DNA of 64,000 bases, taken from contig CM061142.1 of the NCBI GenBank assembly GCA_030789695.1, positions 603,889,659 through 603,953,658 on the forward strand, read 5' to 3'. The notes under the pieces are model-generated. The model saw nothing but the letters and a program-made list of their open reading frames with translations, searched no databases and had not been told where the DNA came from. The DNA comes from Scilla litardierei (Eukaryota > Streptophyta > Magnoliopsida > Asparagales > Asparagaceae). The position numbers and the translations under genes are program-made. Shown here piece by piece: positions 43,234-55,505 of the stretch. The number at the start of each line of letters is the position of its first letter. Within the stretch, counting starts at the first letter, position 1.

Positions 43234-43251
43234 TGGCGCCGTTGCCGGGGA
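43234..43251 (+). other. PBS of B internal region 2
   Basis: TGGCGCCGTTGCCGGGGA, six bases after LTR2, identical to that of copy 1. Confidence 0.9.
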
Positions 43252-43419
43252 GGTGTTTTCGTTGGTGCCAATTTGTCACAATTAGGTTGATTAGACTGCG
43301 AAAAAAAAATAATAAATAAAAAGGAGATTTTCACCCCTGTCACCATTATTATCATTTCTATATTCTTTTGTGCCACTGATATCTTTTCTCCAGGTATTTA
43401 TCTTTGTTGATCAGGTGCT

Positions 43420-45048
43420 ATGGATTATACTACGTGGACCACAGATTTTGATCAGAATGCTCAGACGGGAGATTACTATTTTGATCAGAGTGCTCAGATG
43501 GGAGAATACTATTATGATCAGAGTGCTCAGATGGGAGAATACTATTTTGATCAGAGTGCTCAGATGGGCGAATACCTTTTTGAGGAGATGCACTGGCCCG
43601 AGCTTGATGAGAGACAAAGGATCTTTTTTGATGAGATGCATGCACACCAGGTTGAAGTGCAAGCCGGGCTTGAAAAGGGTAACCTTCTATTGGAACGGGT
43701 GAAGAGGCAACTTGAAATGAATATGCTCATGCTTAAGGTTGAAGGGATTTCCAAAGATATCAGTTCTGCTTCTTCATTTTATGGGCAAGAAGCATCGCCA
43801 GACTTACTACCAGAGCCAGAATGTGCCGTCGTCGATCCCACTTCCTACGATACATCTATTGCATATGAAGAGTGGATGGACGAAGAGGTAGTGAAGGAAG
43901 CAGAAACTGAGTCATATGCGCAGACAGAGGAGGACGCATTTCAGAGATTATTGGAGGGTCTCTTGGAGTCAGTGAGGTTCACCGGTTCAGAGAGCATTAC
44001 GGCAGGTGATGCATTTGAGCTACGATTTGCAGATTTTGTTATGAACCGTGTTTCAGCTGCAGGAACAATTGAGGAGGACATCCATGTCAGACTTGAGGGG
44101 GATAGACTATATTTTCGGATTTCTTGCGGGCATTCCCCTCCACATGATACATCCCCACAAGCTGACACACATGAGCAGCCAGCATCACCATCCCAGGGAG
44201 AGCCTACATTGATAGTTGATGAGAAGGCAAATGAGCACACTATCGAGCCAGAGCATGCTTTTGAGGAGGCCTTACACACAGAGCCGGAGCTTATCACCGA
44301 GGAGGTCATGCATCGGGACGAGGACACAGCCATTCATGAGGATCCCGAGCACTATCCTCCTCCATTAGAGCTTCCGCAGCCACCTCATCCTCCCACTGAC
44401 GCAGAGGACTACCCCACAGAGCTTATGGCTCCCCTTCAGGGAGATCTCTTTACTCCCTCGCCCTTTATCTTTGATTTCCCTCTAGTGTATGATGTTTTTT
44501 ATGATTCATCGTGCCTTTTGCAGGATTCATGTACATACGATCAAGAGGTACGATGGGACGTATATGTGGAGGAGAGCGAGGAGTTAGCACCCATGGACAC
44601 ATATGAATATGATCAAGGGGTGCACTGGGATGAGTCCGACGATGATGAGGAGCATCTTGATGGGGTCCACACCTATGATCTAGATTTACCTGAGCAGCAT
44701 AGAGAAGACACCGTGGAGACAGCTATCACGGCACGTGAGGATATTGGATTATTTCCAGGGAAGTATCGTCCATCACTATTTATTTCATATATTTCTATTG
44801 ACGATCCTCTTTGGAATACTTTTATTATGAGGGTGAAATTTTTGCAGCGAACTGATGCATCCTATTCTCTGCAGGGTACAGGTGGATTCCTTGTGGGAAT
44901 GCTGGAGGATGCATTGCTAGAGTTCGTTGGTGTCCGTGGACATGTGCGCCTGGCAGAGCCACGGAAGGAGCAGTTGGAGCAGTTGCCTGCACCGGAAAAG
45001 ATACTGGATCCGCCTTTTGCTATAGGTGATATCAATCCAGTAGTGTAG
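43420..45048 (+). CDS. 542-aa acidic ORF of element B, copy 2
   Basis: The protein is identical to copy 1 (37525-39153) as far as I can compare. The four 11-aa repeats, coiled-coil-like segment, acidic centre and C-terminal segment are unchanged. The upstream A run is two bases longer than in copy 1. Confidence 0.75.
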   Translation: MDYTTWTTDFDQNAQTGDYYFDQSAQMGEYYYDQSAQMGEYYFDQSAQMGEYLFEEMHWPELDERQRIFFDEMHAHQVEVQAGLEKGNLLLERVKRQLEMNMLMLKVEGISKDISSASSFYGQEASPDLLPEPECAVVDPTSYDTSIAYEEWMDEEVVKEAETESYAQTEEDAFQRLLEGLLESVRFTGSESITAGDAFELRFADFVMNRVSAAGTIEEDIHVRLEGDRLYFRISCGHSPPHDTSPQADTHEQPASPSQGEPTLIVDEKANEHTIEPEHAFEEALHTEPELITEEVMHRDEDTAIHEDPEHYPPPLELPQPPHPPTDAEDYPTELMAPLQGDLFTPSPFIFDFPLVYDVFYDSSCLLQDSCTYDQEVRWDVYVEESEELAPMDTYEYDQGVHWDESDDDEEHLDGVHTYDLDLPEQHREDTVETAITAREDIGLFPGKYRPSLFISYISIDDPLWNTFIMRVKFLQRTDASYSLQGTGGFLVGMLEDALLEFVGVRGHVRLAEPRKEQLEQLPAPEKILDPPFAIGDINPVV

Positions 45049-47039
45049 AAATTTTTATGCTTTCAATAAACCCGAATCCTCTCGACAGCGAGAGGACCGT
45101 ATAGATTTGCTTGAATAAATATCACCTCATATGACGGCCACAATAATCATTTACACCCCAAACCCATTATATATATTAATTCCTCTCTCCATATTTTGAT
45201 ACGCCACATCCTTTTGCTCACCACCATTGAGCATTTCTTTCAAGTGAATACTCACTTTCTTATTCATTTGACTTGATCACGCTTTACAAAACCATGACAT
45301 TTTTGATTGAGTCACTTGAATAGGATTGTTTGGTATAAGCTTGGGGGAAAGTGCTCTCATGCATCATTGTATGTGCATGTAGTTGCATTAGGATTTCATG
45401 TCATTCATTCCATCATTTTTCATTCACCTCCCTCATATTTATCGTTGTTCCTCATATTTTTCCTTTTATGATCACATTGAGGACAATGTGAAGTTTAAGC
45501 TTGGGGGAGTGCATTTTCATGCCATTCAGATGCATTAGTTGCATTTTTACTTTATTTTAGGGTTTTTAAAATTTTTCAAAATTTTTGCATCATCTTTTTG
45601 ATTTTTCCATCTTATTTTCCTTTTATGTGTGTTCATGCATCATATTGTGTGCTTGATTTTCTTTTCTTTCCCATCTTTTATTTTTATTTCTTTATTTTCC
45701 TTTTCTCTTTTTCCGCTAGATGAGTTTTGTATGATGATATCTCTTATTGCTTTAGCAACCATTACGATGCTTATTATTCCTTGCCATGCTACTTAGAGTA
45801 TTCCATAGTCTTGCTATTCACATGTGCTTGCAAATCTATTTCTTTTGATGATTTCTCTATATGAACGCATGCTATTAATTGAAACTGAATGCATGGATTA
45901 GTGTTTAGTATGCTTTTGTTGGAAATGCACCAAGATTCACGCATCATTAGTATATCTGAAGCATCAGTTTTATTATCTTATTCACCTTCTGTTGCATGCT
46001 TGATATGATTGTGCGCTTTACGGCTTGACTTCACTTTTTATTGAAATGATTGAGAATATCCATGCTTACATATGAGTTTTAGTTGGAGTATTATTTTATT
46101 GAACCGTTCGTGCACATCTTATAGTGAACCGAGTGTTACATTATTTCTTTCTCCACATATATCTTTTTATTCTCTACATGTCACTTGAGTCCACCTCCTA
46201 AAGCTACTTATATCGCATCTATTTCCCAAAAATCCCCACAAAAGAAAAAGTTAGCTCCAAAAAGTCCAAAAAGCCAAAAAGGAGCCAAAATCCAAAAATA
46301 CAAATCATATAGCTCCTACAAAAATCCAAAAAGAAAAATGAGAAACAAATAGTTCAAAAGAAAAAAAAAGAAGAAAAATGTTCCTCTATCTTATTATTGG
46401 AGCCACAAAACACTTGGGAAAACCAAGGCAAAAATCTCATTTTCCACTATCATATTCCTTTAGATGCGATGCTTCAAGCTAAGTTTGGGGGGGGTGAATT
46501 CATTTGACCATATGAGTGAGTATGACATTAGAGTGGAGACGTGCATGAATGGGAATATTCGATAATGCGTAGACTTTGCGAAATATATTAGATATGGAGA
46601 TTTTTCATGATTTGAAATAAATATGTGAATGCCATGACTCTTATTCCATTCTCCATTGCATGTTTGGTGTGATCCTTATATGCTTCATTTATAACTTTTG
46701 ATTGAAAAGTGCATTGCCAACATTTGTATATTAAATCCTATGAAATGCGTGACGTGGATATGAATTGATTGTATGAATTTAGAGAATCCCTTTTGTTGTT
46801 CTTAAAAGCTTGCAAGTACCATGTTTATGTAAGATATGAAATCCTTATAGCATGCGATTCGTATTTTCCAAGTTATCGTGATGTGTAGCTTATGGCTTGA
46901 GATCTGAGAGAATGATCTAGCGACCCCTTCCACCTCGTGTTCTTTCTTTTTTCATTTCATTTTCTTTATTTTCATCTCCCGAGTTCGTCTCTCTACTTAT
47001 CTTCCTCGAGGACGAGTAAGAGGTAAGCTTGGGGGATTT
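45049..47039 (+). other. B internal region 2, noncoding tail
   Basis: As in copy 1, with only scattered substitutions (for example TCCTCTCTCC for TCCCCTCTCC near 45182). The final polypurine tract is at 47025-47036. Confidence 0.7.
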
Positions 47040-49122
47040 TGATCACTCCATATTTTACACCTTTTTTCTGCATATTTGCATACCGTTTTGATCGCCCATA
47101 TCACGCTTTTCACGATTATTCGACAATATTGCGATGCTTTTCACTATTTCTTGTTTTTGTCGTATTTCAGGAAATATGGAGCGATTTTGATCGATTGTGA
47201 GATCAAGAGGATTTGCGCCCACTCCGGAGTGTCAACCATGGCCCTTTTGAGGGTTATTCTGCAATGGAAGAGGAGTGGAAGAAGAAAGAACGTCGTAGGA
47301 GCGACGGGGGAGCGAAAAGATGAAGATTGGGCATTTTCAGCATGCCACTCGGCCGAGTGAAGGAGTCACTCGGCCGAGCAATGAGACCCCGCTCGGCCGG
47401 CCAGATCGGACACGCAACAGAGATGTATCAGTGTGCACTGGGCCGAGCATCGCACGCCGACTCGGCCGAGTTCGGAGACTCCGTCCGCCCGAGTGGCACC
47501 CAGACGACGGCAAGCAAAAATGTCCAACTTACTGTAATCCGTCAGTCTGCCCCAGAAGCCCGACTCGGCCGAGTGACGAAAGCCGTCCGCCCGAGTACCA
47601 AATGCCCCTCGGCCGAGTGACATTTGCCACTCGACCGAGTGATGCCGAGGACACACGGCGCCCAGATTTTCAGACATCCTCCTACTCTTTTCAAATCTGC
47701 TATCATTCCAGCCATCAAATTATTTTTCTCATATTTTCTATGGATAGTAGACTTCATGACGATTCCAACTCCGCCAAGAACGCGCGAATCGGAGGTCGGA
47801 TGAAATCTGGGGAATTTCTGCAAGTCGACGCTGCAGTGCTGGAATTCTCACTCGGCCGAGTGAGCTTTCCCCACTCGGCCGAGTCGTAATTTGCCCAGAA
47901 TTGAAGTTGTACGCGGACTCCGTTTCGTGCGTGAGTTGGAGGGGATTTCTAGGGCTTTTTGTTAGGGTTTTTTTGGGGGCTATTTAAGGGGGTTTGTAGC
48001 CACCATTAGGGGGGTTCCCAAGATGTTTTAGGAGGATTATTTTAGAGGTTAGGCCATGCCCTAGGCCCCCTCTTGGATCAAAAAGCTTGTATTTGGATTG
48101 GAATTCTTCATCTATGCTAAGTATTTCTATTCTTATTATTTGAATCTTTGATTTTCTATCTTTTTATATGCAAGCAATGATCTTTATTGATTCTTATATC
48201 CTTGTTGCTATGCTAGAGTAGATTTGTTGTTCTAGGGTTTGGGGATGAACCCTATGGATCTAATTTCATATTTGTGATGAATGAATTCCAAATTGCTAGA
48301 ATTGCTAGGAGGTTAGGTTGTGATTGATTTCCTACGGATAGCTAGGGATTTCCATCGATTTGGGATTTGCAAGAGATTGGATTCTAATCGATGGGAATGC
48401 CTAGATATTCGATTTAGGTTTACAATTGGGTTTCTCTAGATTTGGTTTGCAAGAGATTGGGCCAAAGCTGGGATTTTTAATTGTAAATCTATACACATAT
48501 TCGTTTGCAAGAGATTGGACGAATACGAACTATCACAACCTAGATCGTAACTCGAGTTTGCACGAGAGTGTGCTCGAGGAGCGATTGGACGATGATGTCG
48601 ATCCTCATGCTAGTGGCTTAGGTTAGGGTTTGCAAGAGATTGGGCCCTAACCTAGGTTTGCTATAGACCGGCAATAGCGCGAGAGCATGAGCTTGGTTCT
48701 CCATTAAGTTGCAACTAGTTCACCTCAACGCAAGTCTAGTAATATTGAGATTCCCTATTCACAATGATGCATGACGGTCCGTAGTGGGGATTCCCTAGCC
48801 CTAGACGCCTTTATTTGATTTTATATCCACATACTTTGCCCGACGATTGTGACAGGATCGCCGTAAGGCAAATTCCCTCTTTTATTATATTGTATTTGAA
48901 TCGATATTTGACCGATTTCTTTATCATCGACACCGACATCCACCACCATTTCTATTATATCATACCATAGCCATCTCCACCAATAAATCCATCGTAGTCC
49001 AACCAACCTAGGATAGATTGGAGCCAACCCCACCTCCTCGTGTTCGATACCCGCTCGCCACTTGACCGTGCGCTTGCGGTAAAACTACAACCGTTCTTTT
49101 GGGTCACGTCCCGGAGCGATCA
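47040..49122 (+). repeat. Element B LTR3 (2,083 bp)
   Basis: Palindromes lie at 47346-47886, the TATA box at 47980-47988 and hairpins at 48342-48656. I see no private change. At about 47432 it has GTGTGCACTGGGC like LTR1, while further downstream it has the bases of LTR2 and LTR4 at the LTR1-private sites. It therefore looks mosaic. Confidence 0.93.
48342..48656 (+). ncRNA. Conserved-loop hairpin block in B LTR3
   Basis: The same five hairpins as in LTR1, with no difference seen by eye. Confidence 0.68.
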
Positions 49123-49128
49123 AGTTTT

Positions 49129-49146
49129 TGGCGCCGTTGCCGGGGA
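49129..49146 (+). other. PBS of B internal region 3
   Basis: TGGCGCCGTTGCCGGGGA, six bases after LTR3. Confidence 0.9.
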
Positions 49147-49314
49147 GGTGTTTTCGTTGGTGCCAATTTGTCACAATTAGGTTGATTAGACTGCGAAAAA
49201 AAAATAATAAATAAAAAGGAGATTTTCACCCCTGTCATCATTATTATCATTTCTATATTCTTTTGTGCCACTGATATCTTTTCTCCAGGTATTTATCTTT
49301 GTTGATCAGGTGCT

Positions 49315-50943
49315 ATGGATTATACTACGTGGACCACAGATTTTGATCAGAATGCTCAGACGGGAGATTACTATTTTGATCAGAGTGCTCAGATGGAAGA
49401 ATACTATTATGATCAGAGTGCTCAGATGGGAGAATACTATTTTGATCAGAGTGCTCAGATGGGCGAATACCTTTTTGAGGAGATGCACTGGCCCGAGCTT
49501 GATGAGAGACAAAGGATCTTTTTTGATGAGATGCATGCACACCAGGTTGAAGTGCAAGCCGGGCTTGAAAAGGGTAACCTTCTATTGGAACGGGTGAAGA
49601 GGCAACTTGAAATGAATATGCTCATGCTTAAGGTTGAAGGGATTTCCAAAGATATCAGTTCTGCTTCTTCATTTTATGGGCAAGAAGCATCGCCAGACTT
49701 ACTACCAGAGCCAGAATGTGCCGTCGTCGATCCCACTTCCTACGATACATCTATTGCATATGAAGAGTGGATGGACGAAGAGGTAGTGAAGGAAGCAGAA
49801 ACTGAGTCATATGCGCAGACAGAGGAGGACGCATTTCAGAGATTATTGGAGGGTCTCTTGGAGTCAGTGAGGTTCACCGGTTCAGAGAGCATTACGGCAG
49901 GTGATGCATTTGAGCTACGATTTGCAGATTTTGTTATGAACCGTGTTTCAGCTGCAGGAACAATTGAGGAGGACATCCATGTCAGACTTGAGGGGGATAG
50001 ACTATATTTTCGGATTTCTTGCGGGCATTCCCCTCCACATGATACATCCCCACAAGCTGACACACATGAGCAGCCAGCATCACCATCCCAGGGAGAGCCT
50101 ACATTGATAGTTGATGAGAAGGCAAATGAGCACACTATCGAGCCAGAGCATGCTTTTGAGGAGGCCTTACACACAGAGCCGGAGCTTATCACCGAGGAGG
50201 TCATGCATCGGGACGAGGACACAGCCATTCATGAGGATCCCGAGCACTATCCTCCTCCATTAGAGCTTCCGCAGCCACCTCATCCTCCCACTGACGCAGA
50301 GGACTACCCCACAGAGCTTATGGCTCCCCTTCAGGGAGATCTCTTTACTCCCTCGCCCTTTATCTTTGATTTCCCTCTAGTGTATGATGTTTTTTATGAT
50401 TCATCGTGCCTTTTGCAGGATTCATGTACATACGATCAAGAGGTACGATGGGACGTATATGTGGAGGAGAGCGAGGAGTTAGCACCCATGGACACATATG
50501 AATATGATCAAGGGGTGCACTGGGATGAGTCCGACGATGATGAGGAGCATCTTGATGGGGTCCACACCTATGATCTAGATTTACCTGAGCAGCATAGAGA
50601 AGACACCGTGGAGACAGCTATCACGGCACGTGAGGATATTGGATTATTTCCAGGGAAGTATCGTCCATCACTATTTATTTCATATATTTCTATTGACGAT
50701 CCTCTTTGGAATACTTTTATTATGAGGGTGAAATTTTTGCAGCGAACTGATGCATCCTATTCTCTGCAGGGTACAGGTGGATTCCTTGTGGGAATGCTGG
50801 AGGATGCATTGCTAGAGTTCGTTGGTGTCCGTGGACATGTGCGCCTGGCAGAGCCACGGAAGGAGCAGTTGGAGCAGTTGCCTGCACCGGAAAAGATACT
50901 GGATCCGCCTTTTGCTATAGGTGATATCAATCCAGTAGTGTAG
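49315..50943 (+). CDS. 542-aa acidic ORF of element B, copy 3
   Basis: Same as copies 1 and 2 except for one change, Gly28 to Glu in the second 11-aa repeat (G to A at about 49397). The frame is fully open. Confidence 0.75.
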   Translation: MDYTTWTTDFDQNAQTGDYYFDQSAQMEEYYYDQSAQMGEYYFDQSAQMGEYLFEEMHWPELDERQRIFFDEMHAHQVEVQAGLEKGNLLLERVKRQLEMNMLMLKVEGISKDISSASSFYGQEASPDLLPEPECAVVDPTSYDTSIAYEEWMDEEVVKEAETESYAQTEEDAFQRLLEGLLESVRFTGSESITAGDAFELRFADFVMNRVSAAGTIEEDIHVRLEGDRLYFRISCGHSPPHDTSPQADTHEQPASPSQGEPTLIVDEKANEHTIEPEHAFEEALHTEPELITEEVMHRDEDTAIHEDPEHYPPPLELPQPPHPPTDAEDYPTELMAPLQGDLFTPSPFIFDFPLVYDVFYDSSCLLQDSCTYDQEVRWDVYVEESEELAPMDTYEYDQGVHWDESDDDEEHLDGVHTYDLDLPEQHREDTVETAITAREDIGLFPGKYRPSLFISYISIDDPLWNTFIMRVKFLQRTDASYSLQGTGGFLVGMLEDALLEFVGVRGHVRLAEPRKEQLEQLPAPEKILDPPFAIGDINPVV

Positions 50944-52935
50944 AAATTTTTATGCTTTCAATAAACCCGAATCCTCTCGACAGCGAGAGGACCGTATAGA
51001 TTTGCTTGAATAAATATCACCTCATATGACGGCCACAATAATCATTTACACCCCAAACCCATTATATATATTAATTCCCCTCTCCATATTTTGATACGCC
51101 ACATCCTTTTGCTCACCACCATTGAGCATTTCTTTCAAGTGAATACTCACTTTCTTATTCATTTGACTTGATCACGCTTTACAAAACCATGACATTTTTG
51201 ATTGAGTCACTTGAATAGGATTGTTTGGTATAAGCTTGGGGGAAAGTGCTCTCATGCATCATTGTATGTGCATGTAGTTGCATTAGGATTTCATGTCATT
51301 CATTCCATCATTTTTCATTCACCTCCCTCATATTTATCGTTGTTCCTCATATTTTTCCTTTTATGATCACATTGAGGACAATGTGAAGTTTAAGCTTGGG
51401 GGAGTGCATTTTCATGCCATTCAGATGCATTAGTTGCATTTTTACTTTATTTTAGGGTTTTTAAAATTTTTCAAAATTTTTGCATCATCTTTTTGATTTT
51501 TCCATCTTATTTTCCTTTTATGTGTGTTCATGCATCATATTGTGTGCTTGATTTTCTTTTCTTTCCCATCTTTTATTTTTATTTCTTTATTTTCCTTTTC
51601 TCTTTTTCCGCTAGATGAGTTTTGTATGATGATATCTCTTATTGCTTTAGCAACCATTACGATGCTTATTATTCCTTGCCATGCTACTTAGAGTATTCCA
51701 TAGTCTTGCTATTCACATGTGCTTGCAAATCTATTTCTTTTGATGATTTCTCTATATGAACGCATGCTATTAATTGAAACTGAATGCATGGATTAGTGTT
51801 TAGTATGCTTTTGTTGGAAATGCACCAAGATTCACACATCATTAGTATATCTGAAGCATCAGTTTTATTATCTTATTCACCTTCTGTTGCATGCTTGATA
51901 TGATTGTGCGCTTTACGGCTTGACTTCACTTTTTATTGAAATGATTGAGAATATACATGCTTACATATGAGTTTTAGTTGGAGTATTATTTTATTGAACC
52001 GTTCGTGCACATCTTATAGTGAACCGAGTGTTACATTATTTCTTTCTCCACATATATCTTTTTATTCTCTACATGTCACTTGAGTCCACCTCCTAAAGCT
52101 ACTTATATCGCATCTATTTCCCAAAAATCCCCACAAAAGAAAAAGTTAGCTCCAAAAAGTCCAAAAAGCCAAAAAGGAGCCAAAATCCAAAAATACAAAT
52201 CATATAGCTCCTACAAAAATCCAAAAAGAAAAATGAGAAACAAATAGTTCAAAAGAAAAAAAAAAGAAGAAAAATGTTCCTCTATCTTATTATTGGAGCC
52301 ACAAAACACTTGGGAAAACCAAGGCAAAAATCTCATTTTCCACTATCATATTCCTTTAGATGCGATGCTTCAAGCTAAGTTTGGGGGGGGTGAATTCATT
52401 TGACCATATGAGTGAGTATGACATTAGAGTGGAGACGTGCATGAATGGGAATATTCGATAATGCGTAGACTTTGCGAAATATATTAGATATGGAGATTTT
52501 TCATGATTTGAAATAAATATGTGAATGCCATGACTCTTATTCCATTCTCCATTGCATGTTTGGTGTGATCCTTATATGCTTCATTTATAACTTTTGATTG
52601 AAAAGTGCATTGCCAACATTTGTATATTAAATCCTATGAAATGCGTGACGTGGATATGAATTGATTGTATGAATTTAGAGAATCCCTTTTGTTGTTCTTA
52701 AAAGCTTGCAAGTACCATGTTTATGTAAGATATGAAATCCTTATAGCATGCGATTCGTATTTTCCAAGTTATCGTGATGTGTAGCTTATGGCTTGAGATC
52801 TGAGAGAATGATCTAGCGACCCCTTCCACCTCGTGTTCTTTCTTTTTTCATTTCATTTTCTTTATTTTCATCTCCCGAGTTCGTCTCTCTACTTATCTTC
52901 CTCGAGGACGAGTAAGAGGTAAGCTTGGGGGATTT
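50944..52935 (+). other. B internal region 3, noncoding tail
   Basis: As in copy 1, with a few substitutions (ACACATC near 51835, ATACATGC near 51954) and one extra A in the A-rich block. The final polypurine tract is at 52921-52932. Confidence 0.7.
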
Positions 52936-55019
52936 TGATCACTCCATATTTTACACCTTTTTTCTGCATATTTGCATACCGTTTTGATCGCCCATATCAC
53001 GCTTTTCACGATTATTCGACAATATTGCGATGCTTTTCACTATTTCTTGTTTTTGTCGTATTTCAGGAAATATGGAGCGATTTTGATCGATTGTGAGATC
53101 AAGAGGATTTGCGCCCACTCCGGAGTGTCAACCATGGCCCTTTTGAGGGTTATTCTGCAATGGAAGAGGAGTGGAAGAAGAAAGAACGTCGTAGGAGCGA
53201 CGGGGGAGCGAAAAGATGAAGATTGGGCATTTTCAGCATGCCACTCGGCCGAGTGAAGGAGTCACTCGGCCGAGCAATGAGACCCCGCTCGGCCGGCCAG
53301 ATCGGACACGCAACAGAGATGTATCAGCGTGCACTCGGCCGAGCATCGCACGCCGACTCGGCCGAGTTCGGAGACTCCGTCCGCCCGAGTGGCACCCAGA
53401 CGACGGCAAGCAAAAATGTCCAACTTACTGTAATCCGTCAGTCTGCCCCAGAAGCCCGACTCGGTCGAGTGACGAAAGCCGTCCGCCCGAGTACCAAATG
53501 CCCCTCGGCCGAGTGACATTTGCCACTCGACCGAGTGATGCCGAGGACACACGGCGCCCAGATTTTCAGACATCCTCCTACTCTTTTCAAATCTGCTATC
53601 ATTCCAGCCATCAAATTATTTTTCTCATATTTTCTATGGATAGTAGACTTCATGAAGATTCCAACTCCGCCAAGAACGCGCGAATCGGAGGTCGGATGAA
53701 ATCTGGGGAATTTCTGCAAGTCGACGCTGCAGTGCTGGAATTCTCACTCGGCCGAGTGAGCTTTCCCCACTCGGCCGAGTCGTAATTTGCCCAGAATTGA
53801 AGTTGTACGCGGACTCCGTTTCGTGCGTGAGTTGGAGGGGATTTCTAGGGCTTTTTGCTAGGGTTTTTTTTGGGGGCTATTTAAGGGGGTTTGTAGCCAC
53901 CATTAGGGGGGTTCCCAAGATGTTTTAGGAGGATTATTTTAGAGGTTAGGCCATGCCCTAGGCCCCCTCTTGGATCAAAAAGCTTATATTTGGATTGGAA
54001 TTCTTCATCTAAGCTAAGTATTTCTATTCTTATTATTTGAATCTTTGATTTTCTATCTTTTTATATGCAAGCAATGATCTTTATTGATTCTTATATCCTT
54101 GTTGCTATGCTAGAGTAGATTTGTTGTTCTAGGGTTTGGGGATGAACCCTATGGATCTAATTTCATATTTGTGATGAATGAATTCCAAATTGCTAGAATT
54201 GCTAGGAGGTTAGGTTGTGATTGATTTCCTACGGATAGCTAGGGATTTCCATCGATTTGGGATTTACAAGAGATTGGATTCTAATCGATGGGAATGCCTA
54301 AATATTCGATTTAGGTTTACAATTGGGTTTCTCTAGATTTGGTTTGCAAGAGATTGGGCCAAAGCTAGGATTTTTAATTGTAAATCTATACACATATTCG
54401 TTTGCAAGAGATTGGACGAATACGAACTATCACAACCTAGATCGTAACTCGAGTTTGCACGAGAGTGGGCTCGAGGAGCGATTGGACGATGATGTCGATC
54501 CTCATGCTAGTGGCTTAGGTTAGGGTTTGCAAGAGATTGGGCCCTAACCTAGGTTTGCTATAGACCGGCAATAGCGCGAGAGCGTGAGCTTGGTTCTCCA
54601 TTAAGTTGCGACTAGTTCACCTCAACGCAAGTCTAGTAATATTGAGATTCCCTATTCACAATGATGCATGACGGTCCGTAGTGGGGATTCCCTAGCCCTA
54701 GACGCCTTTATTTGATTTTATATCCACATACTTTGCCCGACGATTGTGACAGGATCGCCGTAAGGCAAATTCCCTCTTTTATTATATTGTATTTGAATCG
54801 ATATTTGACCGCTTTCTTTATCATCGACACCGACATCCACCACCATTTCTATTATATCATACCATAGCCATCTCCACCAATAAATCCATCGTAGTCCAAC
54901 CAACCTAGGATAGATTGGAGCCAACCCCACCTCCTCGTGTTCGATACCCGCTCGCCACTTGACCGTGCGCTTGCGGTAAAACTACAACCGTTCTTTTGGG
55001 TCACGTCCCGGAGCGATCA
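52936..55019 (+). repeat. Element B LTR4 (2,084 bp)
   Basis: It has the most differences of the four, about thirteen private substitutions and one extra T near 53864. Palindromes lie at 53242-53782 (one CTCGGCCGAG changed to CTCGGTCGAG), the TATA box at 53877-53885 and hairpins at 54239-54553. It ends at the right target duplication. Confidence 0.93.
54239..54553 (+). ncRNA. Conserved-loop hairpin block in B LTR4 (variant)
   Basis: All five hairpins can still form. Changes are a loop G to A in HP1 (TTTACAAGAG), one outer stem base in HP1 (CCTAG to CCTAA), a G to A in the HP2 stem that turns a T.G wobble into T-A, and a T to G in the HP4 loop that makes it closer to the common loop. Confidence 0.65.
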
Positions 55020-55024
55020 GCATA

Positions 55025-55345
55025 CACAATAGTCAATACCATAACGAAACCAGCCGTATTAGTTAAAACCAAAGAGATATGCTGCGAAGATGATGATAAG
55101 ACAGTAAAACTCCATATATTCCCATCAACTGATAAAACAATGCGGCCTCCAGAATGGTGCATTCTGTTGTCCATAGTAGACCAGTTTTTTGGCAAACATT
55201 TCTTTATTCTCCCCGAGTGACATGCTTCCACTTTCGTTTCAAGAAGGCACACAACAGTTGGGCTTAATTTACGCAATCTAAGCTTAAGATCACAACGCCT
55301 CGCCGAATTATTGAGCCCCCTAGTGTTCCAAATAAACACAGACAT
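55025..55345 (-). pseudogene. LINE ORF2 start: endonuclease N-terminal half
   Basis: It starts at an ATG at 55345 (MSVFIWNTRGLNN). NTRGLN and CLLETKVE are the first motifs of the APE-type endonuclease of plant L1 LINEs, which nicks the target site. The frame continues to IVYA at the target duplication and resumes on the other side of the B array at 35251. Confidence 0.85.
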
Positions 55346-55505
55346 TACAACAATGTGGGTGGAGCTACCTGACTACCAGCTATCCGGACGCTCCTTCAGG
55401 TAGCAGAGGGCGAGGTTTTTTTCTCAACCGGTTTATTAGGCTTTGCTTGGGGACCCGCCGATTTCAAAGTAGCCTGCTCTTCAATCCATTCTGGTTTTTG
55501 GTAAG

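Larger units (their letters stand above)
35252..55019 (+). mobile_element. Element B tandem array: four shared LTRs and three internal regions
   Basis: It is 19,768 bp with the order LTR1 (35252-37334), internal 1, LTR2 (41145-43227), internal 2, LTR3 (47040-49122), internal 3, LTR4 (52936-55019). The repeat period is 5,893 to 5,896 bp. A single five-base duplication, GCATA, lies at 35247-35251 and 55020-55024, outside the first and last LTR, and the LINE coding frame resumes across it. Each internal region has a tRNA-Asp PBS, one 542-aa ORF, a 2-kb noncoding tail and a polypurine tract. No Gag, protease, RT or integrase is recognisable, so the element is non-autonomous. PBS, polypurine tracts and LTR end sequence place it near Athila/Tat gypsy elements. 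Confidence 0.92.
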
